Numbered from the stretch's first letter, positions 1-9,722 are shown. The stretch: DNA of 64,000 nucleotides from an uncultured Mediterraneibacter sp. (GCA_934309345.1 CAKRDD010000004.1:62001-126000); one strand, 5' to 3'. Notes: generated from the letters alone by a model not told the origin. Translations and numbers: made by a program.

Positions 1-448
1 CTGTCTTCAGGATTTCCTGAACCACACGCTTACATTCGTTGAGCAGGTCATTCGAACCAATTGTTATAAAAATAACATCTGCTTTTGCAAGATTCGTCTG
101 CACATCCTGCTTTGACAAATACTTTTCGTTCAATCCTGCCGTATCAAGACCTGTTCTTGCATAATTGTGATAAATATATCTACAGCCTTCGCTATATGCT
201 ATTTCCTTTGCTGCCAGACTTCCATAATTCTCCATCCAGGATTTATCGCAAGTGTAACCTTTCGCAATACTGTCTCCAAGTACTGTGCAATAAAGCTGAT
301 GTGGGCGTGCCGTTTCCTCCGTATTTTCTGTTCCGAATACCGGAAGAGTCTCTGTCAGCAGCATCCCTGCGCTGAGCAGAACTGCCAACATCCTTCTTCC
401 GTATCTTGAAATCCTTCCTCTTGTTTCTCTCGTTCCATTTTGTTTCAT
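1..448 (-). CDS. SGNH/GDSL-family hydrolase, N-terminal part (runs off left edge)
   Basis: An open reverse-strand frame starts at an ATG at 448 and is still open at base 1 (149 complete codons). It begins with a basic stretch and a hydrophobic segment (LAVLLSAGMLL), which suggests a signal peptide or membrane anchor. The block-I motif GDSIAKGY follows at about residues 62-69, and IGSNDLL, the block-III-like SGNH motif, at about residues 130-136. Together these identify an SGNH esterase/lipase fold, probably acting on acyl or acetyl esters outside the membrane; the substrate cannot be inferred. The catalytic Asp-His block lies outside the window. It sits 61 bp downstream of sbcC on the same strand and may be read through from it. 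Confidence 0.82.
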   Translation of the reverse strand, partial: MKQNGTRETRGRISRYGRRMLAVLLSAGMLLTETLPVFGTENTEETARPHQLYCTVLGDSIAKGYTCDKSWMENYGSLAAKEIAYSEGCRYIYHNYARTGLDTAGLNEKYLSKQDVQTNLAKADVIFITIGSNDLLNECKRVVQEILKT

Positions 449-509
449 TTTCCGCACCTGCCTGTATTCTGTCCTTCTTCGTAGCTGTCCCTGTTATTGC
501 CTTATGCTT

Positions 510-3143
510 TTAGATTTCCCATTTTGCCTGACTTCCATGCTCTGTCTTTGTAATATTTAATTTCCAGTCAATCTGCTCTTTCAATTCATTTACATGGGAA
601 ATGATTCCAACCAATCCTTTCTCTCCTGCAAGTTCTTTGAGAATCTGAATCGCACGGTCTCTTGATGCATCATCCAGAGATCCGAATCCTTCATCTACAA
701 ACATCGTCTCCAGACTCACTGCTCCGGCTGTATTCTGGATAATATCTGCAAGTCCCAATGCCATTGATAAAGCTGCCATGAAGGATTCTCCTCCTGAAAG
801 AGACTTCACATCTCTGACCGAATCTGTCACCAGATCATAGACATCCAGATCAAGTCCGGCCTGTCCCTGACTGCTTAGATCCTGAATTTCTCTGCACTGT
901 AAAATAAATTCATTCGATGTCATCCGCGCCAGCCTTCGGTTTGCTGCCTGAATGATCTGTCGGAAATAAGTCCGCTGTACATATGTTTCGAAATCAAGTT
1001 TCACACTGCCGCTCAAATTGCCATTTGCAGTCTTGCTCAGGTTTGAAAGTACCTCATATTCTTTTCGCAGAGCTTCCTGCGAAGAAAAATATTGTTTCAG
1101 ATTCTTGTACGCATTCTGGTTACCTGTCCATCTGCTGTGAAGTTGCATCTGAAGATCCTGTTTTTCTTTCAACAGATGTTCAACCTCGTTACGCTTTTCT
1201 ATCTCCTGTTGCGGATCTTCCCGCTTTTCTCCCACTGTCTGTTCCTTCAGCGTCTCAATCTTTGCCTTTTTCTCTAACAGCTGGCGGTCGTATTCTTTCA
1301 CTTCTTTGTCTTTCTCCCGCCATCCTTCAATCCATTGTTTCGCCTCACGGAATTCTTCCTGTGAAGTAAATTCCTGCCGACTGATCTCCTCACGGAACTC
1401 TTCCTGCTCTTTCACAAAACGTTTCTCAAGCTCTGCCTTCTGGTCTCGAAGTCCTTCCAGTTTTCCTGCCTGCCGTCTGCTTTCCTCCGTCATCTTACGA
1501 TACTGTTCCTGTGCCTGCTTTGTTTCATTCTTCTTCTGATTCAGTTCAATCTGCATCTTCTGAAGTTCTTCTTTCACCTGCTCTTCTTTCACAGGATCAT
1601 CTCCAAGAATACGCTGTTCTGATTCGAGCTGTGCTTTACATCTCTGAAATTTTTCCTGCTGCTGTATTCTTTTTTGTTCCAGCAGATCACGGCTTTGCTT
1701 CAATTTCTCTACCGTCTCTTTATCCGGTGCTTCTCCGGAAATCTTTGCCGGATGCGGATGTTCTACCGATCCGCAGACCGGACACGGCGTGCCTTCCTGT
1801 AATTCCTTTGCCAGGATTCCCGCCTGTTCCTGAAAGAATTTCGCATATGCTTCCTCATACTGTGCTGATGCTTCCTGACAATTCTGTATACATTGCTGCA
1901 TTGCCTCTGTCTGTTTTTCATATTCTTTCGAATACTTACGCACATTCGCATAGTGCGGAAGGAGATCCGATAACTGAGAAATTCTCTTCAGCATTTCTGG
2001 TTCTTCCTTTGTAAAAACTTCTTCCAGTTTTTCCGCTTTTTCTTTAACTTTGGAAAGTTCCTTTTCCTGTTCCTTCTGCCATACAGTGATCTGCTCGATC
2101 TCACCCTGTATCTGCCGCACGGATTTTGCTGTTCGAAGAGCCTGAATTTCCAAATGTCTTGCCTGCTCTGCCCGATGTCCAAGTCCTGCCTGGATCCGAT
2201 AAGTTTCCATCTCATCCTGTTTTGCATTCAGAAGAAGTAAACTCTTCTCTTCCATTTCCAAACGGTCAAATATCTTATTCTTCTCTTCTTTCTTCTGGAT
2301 CAGCATTCGAAGCGTTTCCGACTGTTTCTTAAGTTCCTCTGATTCTTTCTTTAAGACTTTTCCACAACTTTCTTCGTATTCTAAAAAGTTTTTCACAGCC
2401 TCCAGAACCTTTTCCCCTTCCGGCATGGATAACTCACAGAGTTCTTCCCACTGTTCTGCCAGATCCTGCTGCTCTGTATTCTCCGGTTCCACACGCTCCA
2501 TCTCACGCCGGATGTCTGATTCACTTTCCTTCAGCGCAATATACAGATCTTTTCCTTTTTCTTTCAGTGCTTCCTGAATCCGCCAGTAGATCTGTGTCTG
2601 GAAGATCTGTGAGAAGATCTTTTTTCGTTCTTTTGATTCTGCATGAAGAAGTTTTAAGAAATCTCCCTGTGCGATCATGGCAATCTGCGTAAACTGTCCT
2701 GCATCAAGACCGATGATTTCCTGAATCTTTTGGTCCGTCTCACGCTTCTTCCCCTGATATTCTCTCCCATCCGGAAGAAGGAGACTCACCTTCGCTGTCT
2801 CTTTCACATAGCGGAGGCTTCCATCTGCTTTTCTTCTCTTCCCTACCCGGAGATATTCCGGATTACGGCGCACGGTATATTCCTGCCCCCGATAAGAAAA
2901 CACATATTCAACATAAGTGTCTGTGTCCTCTGATGCATACTGGCTGCGCATCATATTTCCATCTCTTCGTCCACCACTCGTCCGGTCATACAGCGCATAC
3001 ATGATTGCATCAAAGATGGTCGTTTTTCCTGCACCTGTATCTCCGGTGATCAGAAATAATCCGCTGTGGATCTTTGTAAAATCTATCTCCTGAACGCCCG
3101 CATAAGATCCGAATGCGGACATCGTCAATCTCACCGGTCTCAT
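510..3143 (-). CDS. sbcC: Exonuclease subunit SbcC (SMC-like ATPase)
   Basis: This is the ATPase subunit of the SbcCD (Rad50/Mre11-type) nuclease, which opens hairpins and trims DNA ends during repair and replication. At 877 residues it is shorter than E. coli SbcC (about 1050). The Walker A motif GDTGAGKTT is at residues 34-42. Long Glu/Lys/Gln-rich coiled coils flank a zinc-hook CPVC near residue 455. The ABC signature LSGGES is near residue 783 and the Walker B FVDEGFGSLD near 815. The start overlaps the sbcD stop by 4 bp (ATGA), so the two are translationally coupled and made as one complex. It is cytoplasmic and nucleoid-associated. No anomaly was seen. Confidence 0.97.
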   Translation of the reverse strand: MRPVRLTMSAFGSYAGVQEIDFTKIHSGLFLITGDTGAGKTTIFDAIMYALYDRTSGGRRDGNMMRSQYASEDTDTYVEYVFSYRGQEYTVRRNPEYLRVGKRRKADGSLRYVKETAKVSLLLPDGREYQGKKRETDQKIQEIIGLDAGQFTQIAMIAQGDFLKLLHAESKERKKIFSQIFQTQIYWRIQEALKEKGKDLYIALKESESDIRREMERVEPENTEQQDLAEQWEELCELSMPEGEKVLEAVKNFLEYEESCGKVLKKESEELKKQSETLRMLIQKKEEKNKIFDRLEMEEKSLLLLNAKQDEMETYRIQAGLGHRAEQARHLEIQALRTAKSVRQIQGEIEQITVWQKEQEKELSKVKEKAEKLEEVFTKEEPEMLKRISQLSDLLPHYANVRKYSKEYEKQTEAMQQCIQNCQEASAQYEEAYAKFFQEQAGILAKELQEGTPCPVCGSVEHPHPAKISGEAPDKETVEKLKQSRDLLEQKRIQQQEKFQRCKAQLESEQRILGDDPVKEEQVKEELQKMQIELNQKKNETKQAQEQYRKMTEESRRQAGKLEGLRDQKAELEKRFVKEQEEFREEISRQEFTSQEEFREAKQWIEGWREKDKEVKEYDRQLLEKKAKIETLKEQTVGEKREDPQQEIEKRNEVEHLLKEKQDLQMQLHSRWTGNQNAYKNLKQYFSSQEALRKEYEVLSNLSKTANGNLSGSVKLDFETYVQRTYFRQIIQAANRRLARMTSNEFILQCREIQDLSSQGQAGLDLDVYDLVTDSVRDVKSLSGGESFMAALSMALGLADIIQNTAGAVSLETMFVDEGFGSLDDASRDRAIQILKELAGEKGLVGIISHVNELKEQIDWKLNITKTEHGSQAKWEI

Positions 3144-4300
3144 ACGTCTTCCCCTTTCATTTCACTTAGAATCTCTCTTAAGATCTTTTGTTCCTGTTCA
3201 GACATTTCCTGCCCCTGCATCTCTTTGTAGAAATCACAAAATGTCTCAAACGGAGTACCGATCCGTATCTGTTCTTCAGAAAATTCCAGCTTCTGTCTTG
3301 TTCTTTCATTGTCCATCCTCACTTCAAGAATATGATGGAACTTTCTTTCCAGCTGTTCCTTCGGTTTGTACGGATCAACCTCATCCGTCAGCGTTACACT
3401 GACATAATCTTCGCTTCCGGTTCCGTCCTCCGCTTCAAGGATCTCTTCCAGCGTTCCCCGAAGTTTCCGTACATCACGCAGCGGATGTAACGGCAGTTTC
3501 TGAATCTCCGGCTCGCTCCCCTTTTCTTTTAATTCAACTACATGAAGTGTCTTCTTCTGGCTCGCCTCACTGACAGAATACTTCAGCAGCGTTCCACAAT
3601 AGCGGATCTTCTCCTGACCGACTCTCTGCGCTCCGTGCAAATGTCCTAGTGCCACATAATCAAACTCCTGTACTGCGGAAATATCTACATTATCAATGCC
3701 TCCAACAGATAATACTTCTGAATCACAAGTTTCCGGAGTCTCTCCGTTTCCTGTATAAAACTGATGGGAAACCAGTACATTTCTTCCGAAAAAATCAATC
3801 TTCTCCCGTTCCAGAAGGCCTTGTACAGCTGCCGTATAACTCTCCGGCACCTCTCCGCCAAAGATCTTGCGTACATATCCCGGCTTTAAAAACGGAAGCA
3901 GCCAGAAATTTACTTCTCCAAATTCATCCGTCAAAGTAATCTTTTTCAGACGATCTGCTTCTTCCTCCGGTGCCTGCCCCGCAATATAAATCTGATGACT
4001 TCCAAGCAAACGGCTGGCATAATCCAGCCGCTGTGCCGAATCATGATTTCCCGATATGATAAGAACCGGAATCGCCGGTTCAATCTTTGCCAGAGCTGTC
4101 AGAAATTCATCAAACAAACTGACAGCTTCCGCTGATGGCACGGATTTATCATAAATATCTCCCGCGATAACAATTGCATCCGGATGTATGGACGCTGCAT
4201 ATGAAAGAACCTCCGCAAGGATATGTTCCTGATCCTCCCGGAGGTTATAGTGATGTAATTGCTTTCCTATATGCAGGTCTGATAAATGAAAAAACTTCAT
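3140..4300 (-). CDS. sbcD: Exonuclease subunit SbcD (Mre11-type nuclease)
   Basis: This is the metallophosphoesterase nuclease subunit that pairs with SbcC. The phosphoesterase motifs are intact: DLHIGK (D8, H10), AGDIYDK (D48), SGNHDS (N85, H86), a VSHQF block and GHLHG. These ligate two Mn ions. Length is 386 residues, normal for the family, with a C-terminal capping region. The ATG at 4300 has a GAGGTGATGAT ribosome site. The gene lies directly upstream of sbcC with overlapping stop and start codons, which is the standard sbcDC operon order. Confidence 0.97.
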   Translation of the reverse strand: MKFFHLSDLHIGKQLHHYNLREDQEHILAEVLSYAASIHPDAIVIAGDIYDKSVPSAEAVSLFDEFLTALAKIEPAIPVLIISGNHDSAQRLDYASRLLGSHQIYIAGQAPEEEADRLKKITLTDEFGEVNFWLLPFLKPGYVRKIFGGEVPESYTAAVQGLLEREKIDFFGRNVLVSHQFYTGNGETPETCDSEVLSVGGIDNVDISAVQEFDYVALGHLHGAQRVGQEKIRYCGTLLKYSVSEASQKKTLHVVELKEKGSEPEIQKLPLHPLRDVRKLRGTLEEILEAEDGTGSEDYVSVTLTDEVDPYKPKEQLERKFHHILEVRMDNERTRQKLEFSEEQIRIGTPFETFCDFYKEMQGQEMSEQEQKILREILSEMKGEDV

Positions 4301-4323
4301 ATCATCACCTCATTACAGTAAAT

Positions 4324-4896
4324 TTACTTCTTTCCCGGATTCTTCCAAATCCAGATTGCTGCTACAATACCAAGCATATACAGAATGTTCACAAGAACGA
4401 CCGGATTATCCTTCAGTAAAGCTACGACCGATACAATTGCTGCAAGTATCGCTGCAAGCTGAAGTACCTTGAGAAGCTTCTCATTCCGGCTCTGTCTTGC
4501 TTTCTGTAAACATTCCAGTCTGCGCTGTTCCAGCGTCAGATATTCCAGCATATCCTCCGGTCGGATCTTAGAAAGAATCACTTCTTCCCTGGAAAACTTC
4601 TTCTCCCCACTGCGGTGGAAAATACTCTTGATCTGATCGATCTTTTCTTTCCGGTTCTGCGGATCTTTAACTGCCTGATCGTACTCTTCCTCGGCTACAC
4701 GATCCTCCGCTGTCTCTTTATAATAATCTTCCAGCTTCTGCGCCGGTTCTACCGGTGGCTGTACAGGCTGTGCTGGTACTGTATTCACCGGTGGTATCTC
4801 CTCTGTCTCCACTGGCGGAATCTCCTCCGCATCCACCGGCTGCTCGACTACTTCTGCTGTATTCACTTCATCTATCACTTTATTTTCCTCAGACAC
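4324..4896 (-). CDS. Uncharacterised protein with acidic/proline N-terminus and two C-terminal membrane helices
   Basis: I do not recognise a family. The 190-residue product has an acidic, Pro/Val/Glu-rich low-complexity N-terminal 50 residues with a repeated EEIPPV motif. A charged helical middle follows, then two hydrophobic helices near residues 140-160 and 166-184 that would anchor it with the N-terminus probably in the cytoplasm. The start is a GTG at 4896 with an AGGAGG site six bases upstream. It lies 23 bp upstream of sbcD on the same strand and may be co-transcribed with sbcDC; nothing ties it functionally to that nuclease. Confidence 0.8.
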   Translation of the reverse strand: MSEENKVIDEVNTAEVVEQPVDAEEIPPVETEEIPPVNTVPAQPVQPPVEPAQKLEDYYKETAEDRVAEEEYDQAVKDPQNRKEKIDQIKSIFHRSGEKKFSREEVILSKIRPEDMLEYLTLEQRRLECLQKARQSRNEKLLKVLQLAAILAAIVSVVALLKDNPVVLVNILYMLGIVAAIWIWKNPGKK

Positions 4897-5036
4897 GATA
4901 GTCCTCCTTTTATCTTCTCTGCATCAATCATGAAAATGATACCTGCTATTCGCATATCAACATATAAATTATAGCAAATGCATAGGAAATATACAACCAA
5001 CAGGAAAGGGGCTAATGTCTATTAACTAAACGGCAA

Positions 5037-5597
5037 CTACTGTTGCTCCTCTGCTCCCGGAAGTTTCACCATCTTCGGCGCATGCTTCAGTGCCGGAATG
5101 ATCTTTGCGATTAAATCTGAGGTACTGAATTTCAGACTGGATGTATTAATGCATGGATGACAACCAAAATACGGATCTTTCATTACATCCTCATCGATCA
5201 GAAGCTGTACTTTCCCCTCGGTATCATTCATAAGTCCCATAACGCTGACGGATCCCGGTGTAATATCCAGATACTTCTCCATATACTCCGGTTTTGCAAA
5301 GGAAAGTCTTGCAGAACCGATCTGTGCCGACAGATTCTTTGTCTTGAATGGCTTGTCTCCCGGCATCAGAAGCAGATAAAAGTCTGTTTCCTGTCGATTG
5401 CAAAGGAACAGGTTCTTGCAGATTGCGGTTCCATCTCCAAGTGTTCTGTCGATTTCTTCACAGGCTTCCATCGTCATTGCCGCCTCATGGTCTACTCTCT
5501 GGTATTCCACACCAAGCTTATCAAGGAAATCATATACCCTGATTTCCTTTTCTAATCTTCCTTCTGTGTTTTCTGGTCTTCCATTCTCTAATTTCAT
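5037..5597 (-). CDS. ProX/YbaK-type prolyl-tRNA editing protein
   Basis: This 186-residue protein consists of a single YbaK/EbsC domain, the fold of free-standing aminoacyl-tRNA deacylases that clear mischarged Ala- or Cys-tRNA(Pro). A lysine in the TAICKNLFL segment matches the catalytic lysine of the family, and the late PYFGCHPCIN segment corresponds to the conserved G-x-x-P loop. It resembles the PrdX/ProXp-ala class common in clostridia. It starts 11 bp after the stop of the ABC-class ATPase gene with an AGGAGTTGATAAC site, so both are likely on one transcript. The exact misacylated substrate is inferred from family knowledge only. Confidence 0.85.
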   Translation of the reverse strand: MKLENGRPENTEGRLEKEIRVYDFLDKLGVEYQRVDHEAAMTMEACEEIDRTLGDGTAICKNLFLCNRQETDFYLLLMPGDKPFKTKNLSAQIGSARLSFAKPEYMEKYLDITPGSVSVMGLMNDTEGKVQLLIDEDVMKDPYFGCHPCINTSSLKFSTSDLIAKIIPALKHAPKMVKLPGAEEQQ

Positions 5598-5608
5598 GTT
5601 ATCAACTC

Positions 5609-7318
5609 CTATTCTACTAATTTAAGTGCTCTATACCGGTCAAAACATGCAAATATTTCCTGTCTTCTCGGCACTGCCATACAGGATACACTGGATGTAC
5701 TCTCGCACAATGCCGCCAACGATTTATTCTGCATCACTTCTTCCAGCTCATCTACGATCTGGATCAGATTCTTCTTTCCATCGATCAAATGTTTCTGTGC
5801 ATATCGTACACAATATCCAAGTGCTGTCACCTGTTCGCTGTCTGTGATCTGCTCCAAGTATCTCAGGTCGATCATATCCCTGTTGATCATCACAGATTCT
5901 TTCCCCATCGTCTTCATCTTGATCCTGTCATTTCCGCGAAATGCTTTATCCGGTCGTGGCACTCTGTCATAAGCCGGTTTCTCTGCCGGCTGCTCCGGCA
6001 CGCTGATCTGCGGAAAGTTCTCTGCTTCTTTTTTCGCCAGTACTGTAATGTCTTTCGGAACATAACGATCCATCTGGATAATACTGTCTGCAATATGGAA
6101 ATAAGCTCCCGAACTTCCTGCAACGATCACTGTCGAGATCCCATAATTTTCATACAATTCCCTGATTCTTTCAATAAATGGTGTGATCGGCTCCATCTCC
6201 CTGTGGATCACGCGCTGCATCAGCTCATCACGAATCATAAAGTTTGTTGCACTCGTATCTTCATCGATCAGGAACAGGGATGTTCCTGCTTCAATTCCTT
6301 CGATCACATTTGCTGCCTGAGAGGTACTTCCACTTGCATCTTCTGTACAGAATGATGTCGTATCTTTTCCGTTCGGAAGATCGTTGATGAACATGGAAAT
6401 GTCTGTCTTCTGGATACTTCTTCCATCCTCCGCACGCAATTTCACTGCTGTCGCATCTGTGAGCACATACTCTCTTCCATCCCCTGCGATGTGATCATAC
6501 ACTCCAAGCTCCAGTGCCTTCAGCAATGTTGACTTTCCGTGATAACCTCCGCCGACGATCAAGGTAATCCCCTTACGGATTCCCATACCGCTAATCTTTC
6601 CTTTATGTGGAAGTTCCAGTGTCACTTCCTGCTCCTTCGGAGACTGGAAGACGATTCCGTCACGCATCGGCCGGGATGAGATTCCGGATTCCCTTGGCAG
6701 TACACTTCCGTTTGCCACGAAAGCACAAAGACCACGTTTCGGAAGTTCTTTCCGGATATACTCCTGGTCTTCTGCCAGATCCACGATTCTTCTCAATCTT
6801 TTTGCATCCAGGTTCTTGTAAAACAAGGATGCCTTTACACACTCCGGAACAAAATCAAATAGAATCTTCTCTAACTCTCTCGCATTGATCGTTCGTCCAT
6901 TCGCCGGAAATCCGATTTCCATTCTAAGAAGGATGTTTCCATTGTCCGGCTGAATCTGACACGCTGTTCTCTCCAGAACTTCCTGTCCGCATCTGCTGAC
7001 AGAGATCAGTCCGCTCTTACCCGAACCTTTCGCCTTGAATGCAAACCGTTCTGCCCTTCTTCCAAACTGGCGCAGCAGTTCGTCCTGAAGTGCAATTCTC
7101 TGAACTTCTCCGCAATATAATTCCCTTGGGAATCCTGCTGTCTTCCCACTCACCAGTACACTTACCTTTGACGGTGACGCAAACGGATCTCCCTGTACGT
7201 GATCGATTGATAAAACATATCCCGGAAATCGGTACTGTCCTTTTGTATCTTTATAAGCCGGATATCCCCGGTGATCTATTCTTGATAATAAACTTCTAAG
7301 TTCTGCTTCTGACTGCAT
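5609..7318 (-). CDS. Predicted ABC-class ATPase (ABC_ATPase family)
   Basis: A 569-residue soluble protein of the predicted ABC-class ATPase family (Pfam ABC_ATPase). The P-loop is GGGYHGKST near residues 255-263 and the Walker-B-like LFLIDEDTSATN is near 350. There are no membrane helices, so it is not a transporter by itself. The family is widespread but its role is not established. The gene heads a likely two-gene unit with the ProX-type editing protein downstream. The ribosome site is weak (GAGTGGAAT). Confidence 0.9.
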   Translation of the reverse strand: MQSEAELRSLLSRIDHRGYPAYKDTKGQYRFPGYVLSIDHVQGDPFASPSKVSVLVSGKTAGFPRELYCGEVQRIALQDELLRQFGRRAERFAFKAKGSGKSGLISVSRCGQEVLERTACQIQPDNGNILLRMEIGFPANGRTINARELEKILFDFVPECVKASLFYKNLDAKRLRRIVDLAEDQEYIRKELPKRGLCAFVANGSVLPRESGISSRPMRDGIVFQSPKEQEVTLELPHKGKISGMGIRKGITLIVGGGYHGKSTLLKALELGVYDHIAGDGREYVLTDATAVKLRAEDGRSIQKTDISMFINDLPNGKDTTSFCTEDASGSTSQAANVIEGIEAGTSLFLIDEDTSATNFMIRDELMQRVIHREMEPITPFIERIRELYENYGISTVIVAGSSGAYFHIADSIIQMDRYVPKDITVLAKKEAENFPQISVPEQPAEKPAYDRVPRPDKAFRGNDRIKMKTMGKESVMINRDMIDLRYLEQITDSEQVTALGYCVRYAQKHLIDGKKNLIQIVDELEEVMQNKSLAALCESTSSVSCMAVPRRQEIFACFDRYRALKLVE

Positions 7319-7345
7319 TTTTTATTCCACTCTTTCTTTTTCTCA

Positions 7346-7390
7346 TTCGTGCAGAGCACACTCAAACTGCACGAACCACTTCTCATTATA
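7346..7390 (-). promoter_or_regulatory. Leader hairpin and -10 box of the ABC-class ATPase gene
   Basis: A TATAAT -10 (7385-7390, reverse strand) has no good -35. It is followed by a 9-bp hairpin, TTCGTGCAG paired with CTGCACGAA (7346-7354/7367-7375), in the short leader. No T-run follows on the reverse strand, so it is not an obvious terminator and may be an mRNA stability or operator element. Confidence 0.45.
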
Positions 7391-7459
7391 CAATAATTTT
7401 TGCTTTCTTGCATGAAATAGTCATGCAGCTTTCCTGATTTTCAGAACAATTTTCAGAGC

Positions 7460-7503
7460 AAAAAGAAGCCATTATCCAGACTCTTTATCTGAATAATGGC
7501 TTC
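7460..7503 (-). terminator. Terminator of glnN
   Basis: The arms GAAGCCATTAT and ATAATGGCTTC form a long stem (7465-7503) that is followed on the reverse strand by TTTTTG. It lies 37 bp past the glnN stop. Confidence 0.88.
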
Positions 7504-7540
7504 CAATCATTTACTTCAAATTACTTTTCCGTAATACTGT

Positions 7541-9655
7541 TTATACCTCGAAGATCAGGTCTCCGTAAGATGGCATTGGCCAAGCTTCTTTATCTACGAT
7601 CATCTCAAGTTTGTCAACCGGTGCACGGAGTGCATCCATAGCCGGAACAACTTCTTTGTGATAGTATGTAGCCTGTACTTCGCCTTCTTCTTTTGCTGCT
7701 GCATCTGCTGTTGTTTTTACAAGGTTATCAAGTGCTGCCTTTGTCTCAGCCATCAGAGCACTTACTTCTTTCAGAGTCTCTGTCTGAACGGATGCATCAA
7801 CACCAGCTGCTTTCACAGCATTCACTGTATCTGCCAGTGTCTTTGTATACTTGATAAATGCCGGCAGGAACTGTTTGCTTGCCATATCGATCATAGTACG
7901 TGCTTCAATATTGATTGCCTTAGCATATGCCTCATACTGGATCTCTGCACGGGACTCAAGCTCTGCTTTTGTGAATACGCTGAATCTCTCAAACAGTTCT
8001 ACAGCCTTATCTGTTGTGATTGCCGGAATTGCTTCAACCATAGACTTAATGTTCGGAAGTCCTCTTCTCTCAGCCTCTGCAACCCACTCATCAGAGTATC
8101 CGTTTCCGTTGAAGATGATTCTCTGGTTCTCTGTCAGGTATTCTTTGATCAGATCATGTACTGCAAGATCAAAGTCATCTGCCTTCTCAAGAATATCACA
8201 TGCATCTGCAAATGTTTCTGCAACGATTGTATTCAGTACAATGTTCGGGTTTGCGATAGAATCTCTTGATCCAACCATACGGAACTCGAACTTATTTCCT
8301 GTAAATGCGAATGGTGATGTTCTGTTTCTGTCTGTTGCATCTTTGAACAGATCTGGAAGTGTACTAACACCTGTCTCCAGCTTTCCGCCCTTCAGACTGT
8401 GTGTAGCTTCTCCTGTGCTGATCAGCTGCTCAACAACGTCCTCAAGCTGCTCTCCAAGGAAGATAGAAATAATTGCCGGAGGTGCCTCGTTTGCTCCAAG
8501 TCTGTGGTCATTTCCCGGATCAGCTGCGGATTCTCTAAGCAGGTCTGCATGCTTGTTAACTGCTTTCAGGATGCAGGCAAGTACAAGAAGGAACTGTGTG
8601 TTCTCGTGAGGTGTCTTACCTGGATCAAGAAGGTTGATTCCGTCATCTGTTGTAATAGACCAGTTGTTATGTTTACCGGATCCGTTAACTCCTGCAAATG
8701 GTTTCTCATGAAGCAGGCATTTCAGTCCATGCTGGCAAGCCACTCTCTTCAGTGTCTGCATAGTCAGCTGGTTCTGATCTACTGCAAGGTTTGCTTCTGA
8801 ATAGATCGGAGCAAGCTCATGCTGTGCCGGTGCAACCTCATTATGCTGTGTCTTAGCCGGAACACCAACTTTCCAAAGCTGGATATTTACATCTCTCATG
8901 AAAGATGCGATTCTCTGACGGATTGTTCCGAAGTAATGATCGTCAAGTTCCTGTCCTTTCGGAGGCATTGCTCCAAAAAGTGTACGGCCTGTGTAGATCA
9001 GGTCTTTTCTTTCTTCAAATTTCTCTGCATCTACAAGGAAGTACTCCTGCTCTGCTCCAACAGATGGAGTAACTTTCTTAGATGTTGTATTTCCAAATAA
9101 ACGAAGAAGTCTTAATGCTTCTTTGTTGATTGCTTCCATAGAACGAAGCAGTGGTGTCTTCTGATCCAGTGCCTCTCCTGTGTAGGAGCAGAATGCTGTT
9201 GGGATGCAAAGTGTAGCTCCACCTGCGTCCTGTCTTACGAATGCCGGTGATGTACAATCCCATGCTGTATATCCTCTTGCCTCGAATGTTGCTCTCAGTC
9301 CTCCTGATGGGAATGAAGATGCATCAGGTTCACCTTTGATCAATTCCTTTCCTGAGAAAGTCATCAGGACTTTTCCACTTGGGAGTGGAGCTGAGACAAA
9401 GGAATCATGCTTCTCTGCTGTAACTCCTGTAAGTGGCAGGAACCAGTGTGTATAGTGAGTCGCTCCTTTTTCAATTGCCCATTCTTTCATCTCGTGAGCA
9501 ATAACATCTGCTGTCTCGAGATCCAGATCTTTTCCTTCTTCAATTGTCTTTCTCAGATTCTTGTAAACTTTCTTTGGCAGACGCTCCTGCATAACTGTAT
9601 CGTTAAATACGTTTTCTCCAAAGATGTCAGCTACATTGAATAATTCTGTGCTCAT
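7541..9655 (-). CDS. glnN: Glutamine synthetase type III
   Basis: This enzyme makes glutamine from glutamate, ammonia and ATP. At 704 residues it is the long GSIII type found in Bacteroidetes and many clostridia, not the 440-residue GlnA type. Conserved blocks include NEVAPAQHELAP, AGVNGSGKHNNWS (ATP and glutamate site) and NRTSPFAFTGNKFEFR. A long helical C-terminal extension is typical of GSIII. The start at 9655 has an AAGGAAGG site upstream. It is monocistronic, with its own terminator at 7460-7503. No GlnB or Amt gene is nearby. Confidence 0.97.
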   Translation of the reverse strand: MSTELFNVADIFGENVFNDTVMQERLPKKVYKNLRKTIEEGKDLDLETADVIAHEMKEWAIEKGATHYTHWFLPLTGVTAEKHDSFVSAPLPSGKVLMTFSGKELIKGEPDASSFPSGGLRATFEARGYTAWDCTSPAFVRQDAGGATLCIPTAFCSYTGEALDQKTPLLRSMEAINKEALRLLRLFGNTTSKKVTPSVGAEQEYFLVDAEKFEERKDLIYTGRTLFGAMPPKGQELDDHYFGTIRQRIASFMRDVNIQLWKVGVPAKTQHNEVAPAQHELAPIYSEANLAVDQNQLTMQTLKRVACQHGLKCLLHEKPFAGVNGSGKHNNWSITTDDGINLLDPGKTPHENTQFLLVLACILKAVNKHADLLRESAADPGNDHRLGANEAPPAIISIFLGEQLEDVVEQLISTGEATHSLKGGKLETGVSTLPDLFKDATDRNRTSPFAFTGNKFEFRMVGSRDSIANPNIVLNTIVAETFADACDILEKADDFDLAVHDLIKEYLTENQRIIFNGNGYSDEWVAEAERRGLPNIKSMVEAIPAITTDKAVELFERFSVFTKAELESRAEIQYEAYAKAINIEARTMIDMASKQFLPAFIKYTKTLADTVNAVKAAGVDASVQTETLKEVSALMAETKAALDNLVKTTADAAAKEEGEVQATYYHKEVVPAMDALRAPVDKLEMIVDKEAWPMPSYGDLIFEV

Positions 9656-9683
9656 ACCCTATACCTTCCTTTTCTCTTAATTC

Positions 9684-9722
9684 TTCGATTACCGTTCACT
9701 GCAATGAACAATATTCGATTAC
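9684..9722 (-). promoter_or_regulatory. Direct repeats around a small dyad upstream of glnN
   Basis: GTAATCGAA (reverse strand) occurs twice, at 9684-9692 and 9714-9722. Between the copies lies a dyad, GTTCA-N6-TGAAC (9694-9709). This sits 30-70 bp before the glnN start and could be a nitrogen-responsive operator or leader hairpin. No strong promoter was identified. Confidence 0.35.

Noticed and set aside
85..409. Forward frames at the left edge
   Set aside because: They are antisense to the SGNH hydrolase, whose motifs are clear on the reverse strand.
1511..2014. 167-codon forward frame opposite sbcC
   Set aside because: Antisense of the sbcC coiled-coil region; no independent support.
7658..8609. 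Two long forward frames opposite glnN
   Set aside because: Antisense shadows of glutamine synthetase; no ribosome sites or recognisable domains.
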